DNA from: Syntrophomonadaceae bacterium
Lineage (GTDB): Bacteria > Bacillota > Syntrophomonadia > Syntrophomonadales > DTU052
Length of the DNA stretch: 47,491 nucleotides
Assembly: GCA_012729505.1 (NCBI GenBank)
Contig: JAAYDA010000045.1
Coordinates: 1 to 47,491 of the forward strand
Reading direction: 5' to 3'
A program made the translations under genes and the position numbers. Below the pieces are notes generated by a model that worked only from the letters and a program-made list of their open reading frames with translations, did not search any database and had not been told where the DNA came from. Positions 43,008 through 47,491 of the stretch are shown piece by piece (positions within the stretch are counted from its first letter, which is position 1; each line of letters opens with the position of its first letter).

Positions 43008-44138
43008 GTGGAGAGCAGACAGAGCCTGAGAGAATGTCAGCGTATAGTTATTAAAGTGGGAACCAGCACCATTACTTATGATAATGGAAACATGAACCTG
43101 ACCCGGATGGAGAAGCTGACCCGGGAGTTGTCGGACCTTCACAACGAAGGCCGGGAGATTCTTCTGGTTACTTCGGGTGCTGTGGCAGCAGGAGTAACCC
43201 GGCTGGGCAGGCGTGATTATCCTAAAACCCTGCCGCTTAAACAGGCTATGGCAGCAGTGGGCCAAGGAGCACTTCTTCATTTGTATGATAAGTTTTTTGC
43301 GGAATACGGCAAATACATTGCTCAAGTTTTGCTGACTAAAGACGACTTCGATGAGCGGCTTAGATATCTTAACGCCCGCAACACCTTAACCACCCTTCTC
43401 CAGTTGGGTACGATACCCCTTATTAATGAGAATGATACTGTTGTAGTTGAAGAGATAAAATTCGGTGACAACGATACCTTATCAGCCCTGGTGGCGGAAA
43501 TTGTAGATGCGGACTTATTGATAATTCTCACTGATATTGATGGACTCTATGATGAAGATCCCCGGGCCAATCCAGAGGCCATTCTTTATCAGGAGCTGGA
43601 AAAAATGCCGACGTTGATTGAAAAAGATTTGCGAGGACGGGGAAACAAGTTTTCCAGCGGTGGAATGTATACCAAGCTGCTGGCGGCCCGCATGGTCATG
43701 TCTTCAGGGATTCCCATGGTAGTAGCAAATGGAAGTGAAGCCGGTGCAGTCAGGAGCATAATCGAAGGAGAGAGGGTAGGAACCCTTTTCAAGCCTCGGG
43801 AAAGCAAGATGCGGGCTCGCAAACGCTGGATCGCTTTTGGCAGTCAGAGTCATGGTGCTTTGCTGATTGACACCGGGGCCGTGGAAGCGCTTCAGAGAAA
43901 AGGCAAGAGTCTTCTGCCATCTGGGGTAGTGGAGATACAAGGAGAATTTGAGCGCGGCAATGTAGTCTCGGTTCAGAATATGGAAGGTATGGAGATCGGG
44001 CGGGGGATGGTCAACTATTCCTCAGCAGAAATCAATTCAATAATGGGACGTAAGACCTCGGAGATAGCCAAGATACTGGGAACAAAAGACTATGATGAGA
44101 TTATTCACCGCAATAATCTTACTTTAATACAACCATAG
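43008..44138 (+). CDS. proB: Glutamate 5-kinase
   Basis: 376 aa, GTG start after GGGGGAG. First step of proline synthesis: glutamate to glutamyl-5-phosphate. The amino-acid kinase domain (VIKVGTSTITYD, VTSGAVAAG, NENDTVVVEEIKFGDNDTLSA, GRGNKFSSGGMYTKLLAA) is followed by a C-terminal PUA domain (about 280-376, LLPSGVVEIQGEFERGNVVSV). Complete length. proA follows within 50 bp, and the GK product passes directly to ProA. Confidence 0.96.
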   Translation: MESRQSLRECQRIVIKVGTSTITYDNGNMNLTRMEKLTRELSDLHNEGREILLVTSGAVAAGVTRLGRRDYPKTLPLKQAMAAVGQGALLHLYDKFFAEYGKYIAQVLLTKDDFDERLRYLNARNTLTTLLQLGTIPLINENDTVVVEEIKFGDNDTLSALVAEIVDADLLIILTDIDGLYDEDPRANPEAILYQELEKMPTLIEKDLRGRGNKFSSGGMYTKLLAARMVMSSGIPMVVANGSEAGAVRSIIEGERVGTLFKPRESKMRARKRWIAFGSQSHGALLIDTGAVEALQRKGKSLLPSGVVEIQGEFERGNVVSVQNMEGMEIGRGMVNYSSAEINSIMGRKTSEIAKILGTKDYDEIIHRNNLTLIQP

Positions 44139-44184
44139 CCGGTTATCCGGCCGCAGTTTTTTCATTGTGAAGGGGGAATGGCAA

Positions 44185-45438
44185 GTGATCCAAGCCAAAA
44201 TGGAAGAGATGGGGAAGCTGGCCAAAGAGGCGGCCCATTCGTTGATGCTGGCTTCTACTGAAGAGAAAAACCGAGCACTTATAGCTATGGCTCGGGGTTT
44301 AATTGAGGCCCGGGAGGAGATACTCCAGGCCAATGAGGCGGATGTGAAACAAGGGCGGGATAAGGGAATGAGCAGTTCCCTTCTGGATCGCTTAATGCTT
44401 AGTCCCCAGCGTATCCGGGAAATGGCCGAAGGCCTGGAAGCAGTGGCAGCTTTGCCGGATCCAATTGGAGAAGCAATAGAAATGTCCCGCCGGCCTAATG
44501 GGCTGGAGATAGGAAAAATAAGAGTACCGTTGGGAGTCGTAGGGATAATATACGAATCAAGGCCCAATGTTACCGCCGATGCAGCAGGTCTATGCTTGAA
44601 GACCGGCAATGCCATCATCCTTCGGGGTGGAAGTGAGGCGTTTAATTCCAATAGGGCAATTGCCCGGGCATTATCGGCGGCAGCCTCTGCAGCAGGGGTT
44701 CATTCCGGAGCGATTCAATTGGTGGATACAACAGATCGGGAAGCGGTAAACATTTTGATGAAGATGAACCGTTATGTGGATGTTCTCATACCCCGAGGCG
44801 GGGCCGGCTTGATTCAGACCGTGGTCCAACAGGCTGCCGTTCCTGTGATTCAGACCGGAGTGGGTAATTGTCATATTTTTGTTGACGCGGATGCCGACCT
44901 GGGAATGGCACTGGATATTGCCGTTAATGCCAAATGCCAGCGGCCATCCGTATGTAATGCCATGGAAACCATTTTGGTTCACGAACAGATAGCTACAGAT
45001 TTTCTGCCTCTTTTGACCGGGGTTATGCAGGAGCTGCAAGTGGAGCTGCGGGGCTGTGAGAAATCCTTGGAAATAGTGCCCGGCCTCAAGGCAGCACAGG
45101 ATGCTGATTGGGAGACGGAATATCTGGATCTTATTTTAGCCGTTAAGGTAGTAAAGAGCCTGGATGATGCTGTAGAGCACATTGCCAGATATGGCACCGG
45201 ACATTCGGAGGCAATAATAACTAACAGCTATGCCAGTTCCCGGCGTTTCCTGGCGGCAATCGATGCAGCAGCTGTATTTGTAAATGCATCCACTCGTTTT
45301 ACAGATGGATTTCAGTTTGGTATGGGAGCCGAAATTGGCATCAGCACTCAGAAACTGCACGCCCGGGGGCCGATGGGCTTAAAAGAGCTGACCTCCACCA
45401 AATTCATCATTTATGGGAATGGCCATATCCGTCCTTGA
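44185..45438 (+). CDS. proA: Gamma-glutamyl phosphate reductase
   Basis: GTG at 44185 is chosen because AAGGGGG (44170-44176) would lie inside the frame that starts at GTG 44167; this gives 417 aa (MIQAKMEEMG). NADPH-dependent reduction to glutamate semialdehyde, the second step to proline. The aldehyde-dehydrogenase fold shows GVVGIIYESRPNVTADAA, ILRGGSEA, IPRGGAGLIQ and the catalytic Cys in QTGVGNCHIFVD. Complete. It runs to within nine bases of the convergent gene with no terminator between. Confidence 0.96.
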   Translation: MIQAKMEEMGKLAKEAAHSLMLASTEEKNRALIAMARGLIEAREEILQANEADVKQGRDKGMSSSLLDRLMLSPQRIREMAEGLEAVAALPDPIGEAIEMSRRPNGLEIGKIRVPLGVVGIIYESRPNVTADAAGLCLKTGNAIILRGGSEAFNSNRAIARALSAAASAAGVHSGAIQLVDTTDREAVNILMKMNRYVDVLIPRGGAGLIQTVVQQAAVPVIQTGVGNCHIFVDADADLGMALDIAVNAKCQRPSVCNAMETILVHEQIATDFLPLLTGVMQELQVELRGCEKSLEIVPGLKAAQDADWETEYLDLILAVKVVKSLDDAVEHIARYGTGHSEAIITNSYASSRRFLAAIDAAAVFVNASTRFTDGFQFGMGAEIGISTQKLHARGPMGLKELTSTKFIIYGNGHIRP

Positions 45439-45447
45439 TGGAGAATG

Positions 45448-46482
45448 CTATTCAATAATTAAGAAGTCACGCGCTTTTAACCGAGCCTGATCTTCTGAAG
45501 AAATTGCATATTCTCTCTCCAGGCCCTGACGCTGTTGGGGAGGTCCGCACAATTCAGTTGACAGATAGCGCAGGCCATTATCGTTAACCATTGTAACTAT
45601 TTGGCGTGCTCGGGGGAATAACTGGGCGGCTTTAATAGCTGCTGCAACATTGCACCCCGACGAAATGCCGCAGAAAATTCCTTCCTGACGAGCCAGCTTT
45701 CGGGCCATATGCAATGCCTCATCCGATGCAATCTGAATAATGCCGTCAATCAACTCCAAATCAAGTATTTCCGGAATAAGGCCGTCGGCTATTCCCTGAA
45801 CCTTATGCTGTCCGATTTTCCCTTCAGCGAGAATCGGGGATTCCTTTGGTTCCGAAACCAGAATCTTGATATCAGGATTCTTCTCCCTGAGATAACGGGC
45901 AGTTCCGGTAACAGTGCCGCCTGTGCCCTGACACATAATGAAAACATCTACTTGACCAGATGTTTGCTCCCATATTTCAGGACCGGTATTAAGATAATGA
46001 GAGTCAGCATTTTCGGGGCGAACAAATTGACCAATTTCAAAGACCTGATCACCAAACTTAGCTTTTTGACGCGCCACTTCTTCAAGGACCAGATCCACAT
46101 CCGTTTCAGCTCCCGGAGTCAATATCAATTCGGCGCCATAAGCCTGGATAGTCTTTTTTCTCTCCTCACTCATGCCCTCAGGCATCACGATAATGACGTG
46201 ATAGCCTTTAACTGCGCCCACCATACAGGTAGCAATACCTGTATTTCCCGTAGTGCCTTCCATGAGAATCATGCCGGGCTTAAGCAGCCCCTGTTTTTCT
46301 GCCTCGTCAACTATGCGATATACCACCCGGTCTTTCAGGCTGCCACTGGGATTGGTAAACTCCATTTTTACCAAAATCTCCGGGCCACCCTGATTAACCA
46401 CCTTGTTCAGGCGTATCATTGGAGTAAGACCGACACTCTCCAGCACATTATTCAGTATTCCGCGGTTGCGTTCCCATTTCAT
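45448..46482 (-). CDS. PLP-dependent cysteine synthase family protein
   Basis: 344 aa, ATG with AAGGGAGGT upstream. Fold type II PLP enzyme: Lys50 (NPSGSLKDR) binds PLP, TTGNTGIA is the substrate loop, GTGGTVTG binds the phosphate, and SSGCNVAAA closes the site. O-acetylserine sulfhydrylase (CysK), cystathionine beta-synthase-like and related enzymes share these. The C-terminal extension (ELCGPPQQRQGLEREYAISS) is not typical of CysK, so the exact reaction is left open. No cysE or methionine genes are adjacent. Confidence 0.88.
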   Translation of the reverse strand: MKWERNRGILNNVLESVGLTPMIRLNKVVNQGGPEILVKMEFTNPSGSLKDRVVYRIVDEAEKQGLLKPGMILMEGTTGNTGIATCMVGAVKGYHVIIVMPEGMSEERKKTIQAYGAELILTPGAETDVDLVLEEVARQKAKFGDQVFEIGQFVRPENADSHYLNTGPEIWEQTSGQVDVFIMCQGTGGTVTGTARYLREKNPDIKILVSEPKESPILAEGKIGQHKVQGIADGLIPEILDLELIDGIIQIASDEALHMARKLARQEGIFCGISSGCNVAAAIKAAQLFPRARQIVTMVNDNGLRYLSTELCGPPQQRQGLEREYAISSEDQARLKARDFLIIE

Positions 46483-46512
46483 TGCAGCTACCTCCCTTTA
46501 CAGCATGGTTTA

Positions 46513-47181
46513 CTACAGCTTCCAATCCGCTCCGAATGTCAGCCGTCTCTTAATCCAAACAGATTCCCGTTCCGGCAGATGATTGCCCCAGGCCTCCCGG
46601 CGAGATAAAGCCTCCTGCATCAGCTCATCAATCAATGTGAAAATATTATCCCAATCGTCCGGATTTCTTAACGACAAACCTCTCTTTTCCATTTCCGCTC
46701 CGATGTGGTTGTTCAGAGCAATTTCATAATCGGCCAAGTGGTGGAAATAATTATTCCATTCGGCCAGATTATCTTCCTCCCACCAGCCTATTCCCGGACA
46801 TACAAAATGCCGGCATACCGATTCGCGCAATTCCACAGGCAAAAGACAACCCTGCTGAGGATCATGAAACTGACAGCGAAATAAGTCATCACCGTCCGGT
46901 AATCGGTCCACTGTAATGGAGAAATCCAGGATAGTCAAGCGAGGTAAACCCTTGATGTATTCTATGAGGTCGGGACGCTCACGGCGAATAAAAAAAAGGT
47001 CCGCAGGATAAAACACCGGCGAGTAGTGGCCACAGCATCCCTTATTATCTTGGCGCGGGCATTCCCGGCACAGATCAACACTGATATAGCTCCGTAATCC
47101 TTGACGGACAAAAACCAGGTTTATATCTTTTTTATCAGCACCCATAACCAAATCTAAATCAGGACGACATCCTGCCTCCAA
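46513..47181 (-). CDS. Cysteine-cluster protein (YkgJ-like zinc/iron-binding)
   Basis: 222 aa if begun at TTG 47181; the start is uncertain because GGAGG lies in the second codon, and ATG 47145 is an alternative without a good site. A cluster CRECPRQDNKGCCGHY (about 38-53), CQFHDPQQGC and CRHFVC give the spacing of YkgJ-type metal-binding proteins. The C-terminal half is helical and charged. Function unknown. It is 30 bp downstream of the cysteine-synthase-family start on the same strand, so they may be cotranscribed. Confidence 0.6.
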   Translation of the reverse strand: MEAGCRPDLDLVMGADKKDINLVFVRQGLRSYISVDLCRECPRQDNKGCCGHYSPVFYPADLFFIRRERPDLIEYIKGLPRLTILDFSITVDRLPDGDDLFRCQFHDPQQGCLLPVELRESVCRHFVCPGIGWWEEDNLAEWNNYFHHLADYEIALNNHIGAEMEKRGLSLRNPDDWDNIFTLIDELMQEALSRREAWGNHLPERESVWIKRRLTFGADWKL

Positions 47182-47182
47182 T

Positions 47183-47227
47183 ATAATGATAAGGGCTATT
47201 AACAGATTAAATAGCCCTTATCATTAT
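47183..47227. repeat. 18-bp perfect inverted repeat next to the IS110 left end
   Basis: Arms 47183-47200 (ATAATGATAAGGGCTATT) and 47210-47227 are exact reverse complements with a 9-nt loop. It directly precedes the start of the cysteine-cluster gene on the reverse strand. It has no T-run. It could be a regulatory stem, or a repeat of the kind IS110 elements use as targets. Confidence 0.75.
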
Positions 47228-47491
47228 AGCCATTTTTGACGCCAAGCCCAAATAGAAAGTGAGCATTCCTGTAATAGGTGAAATGGGTTTTGAAAAATAA
47301 AAAACCCCCTGCTATGATTTGAGTGTGCCGTGCAAACGCACAAAAATCATAAAATCAGGAGGGTTTTTAAGCAAATGAAAAACCGTAATATTAAGTTAGA
47401 AGCAATAACGCCAAACACACTGGTAGTTGGAGTTGATATTGCCAAAGAAACTCAATGGGCCCGTTTCGTTAATTATCGTGGATTGGAAACA
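47228..47491 (+). mobile_element. IS110-family insertion sequence, left part only
   Basis: The stretch up to 47374 is noncoding and precedes the transposase; the exact left boundary cannot be seen because IS110 elements lack terminal inverted repeats. Within it, 47301-47368 folds into a long imperfect stem (ATGATTT 47314-47320 with AAATCAT 47344-47350; GTGC with GCAC; CCCCCTG with CAGGAGGG) that would hide the transposase ribosome-binding site. In the IS110 group this leader encodes the bridge RNA. The element continues beyond the window. Confidence 0.7.
47375..47491 (+). CDS. IS110-family transposase, N-terminal part (runs off the window)
   Basis: The ATG at 47375 follows AGGAGGG by 11 bases; 39 codons are visible. 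After a short basic N-terminus, VVGVDIAKETQWARF is the start of the RuvC-like DEDD domain, with the first catalytic Asp in GVDIAK. This is the IS110/IS1111 (DEDD) signature. IS110 enzymes recombine DNA under guidance of a bridge RNA. The Ser-containing C-terminal domain lies outside the window, so integrity cannot be judged. Confidence 0.88.
   Translation, partial: MKNRNIKLEAITPNTLVVGVDIAKETQWARFVNYRGLET

Noticed and set aside
45709-46608. 299-aa forward frame
   Set aside because: It is the complement of the cysteine-synthase-family gene, whose motifs are unambiguous on the reverse strand.
1-47491. CRISPR array or toxin-antitoxin/defence operon
   Set aside because: No regularly spaced direct repeats and no cas, restriction or toxin-antitoxin genes were seen; the only related hints are the IS110 and the HEARO-like element.

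Overview
The window reads as chromosomal DNA of a low-to-moderate GC, Gram-positive (Clostridia-type) bacterium. The evidence is strong Shine-Dalgarno sequences before nearly every gene, frequent TTG/GTG starts, lonB-lonA-ysxC next to tig-clpP-clpX, Rex, and above all the Firmicute block mreBCD - minCD - spoIVFA/spoIVFB - rplU - ysxB(prp) - rpmA - spo0B - obg. The SpoIVF and Spo0B-like genes point to an endospore former or a recent descendant of one. A syntrophic or fatty-acid-using clostridium (Syntrophomonadaceae-like) would fit the stand-alone acyl-CoA ligase, but that assignment is a guess.

Layout. 1-4.4 kb is accessory: a twice-frameshifted serine recombinase tail beside tRNA-Leu, an ADP-ribosylglycohydrolase, an ArsC/Spx-family protein, two unrecognised small proteins, a rhomboid protease and a palindrome-rich spacer before tRNA-Gly. 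4.7-15.1 kb is the protein quality-control block (trigger factor, ClpP, ClpX, membrane-anchored LonB, LonA, GTPase YsxC), interrupted by an acyl-CoA ligase. A reverse-strand DMT exporter, then valS-folC, follow. A structured, apparently gene-less RNA-like element lies between folC and rex.

21.3-36.6 kb is a cell-shape, division and sporulation block: DUF4321, maf, radC, mreB-mreC-mreD, the PBP2 transpeptidase, minC-minD-minE, rodA, a SpoIVFA-like and a SpoIVFB-like protein, a radical-SAM/DUF2344 pair and RNase G. MreBCD, PBP2 and RodA together form the elongation machinery. MinCDE places the septum. SpoIVFA/FB would process pro-sigma-K in the mother cell. A secreted beta-propeller protein separates this from rplU-prp-rpmA, where Prp is expected to trim the L27 N-terminus encoded next to it. 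A truncated surface-protein remnant on the reverse strand sits between rpmA and spo0B-obg. Proline genes proB-proA, a convergent cysteine-synthase-family gene and a cysteine-cluster gene follow. The window ends inside an IS110-family transposase.

The items most worth a second look are the folded element at 20305-20414 (possible orphan HEARO/omega-RNA-like element), the IS110 left end with its noncoding leader (possible bridge RNA), the twin 22-bp palindromes at 4246-4371, the folC gene with no canonical start codon for its conserved N-terminus, and the broken surface-protein gene.
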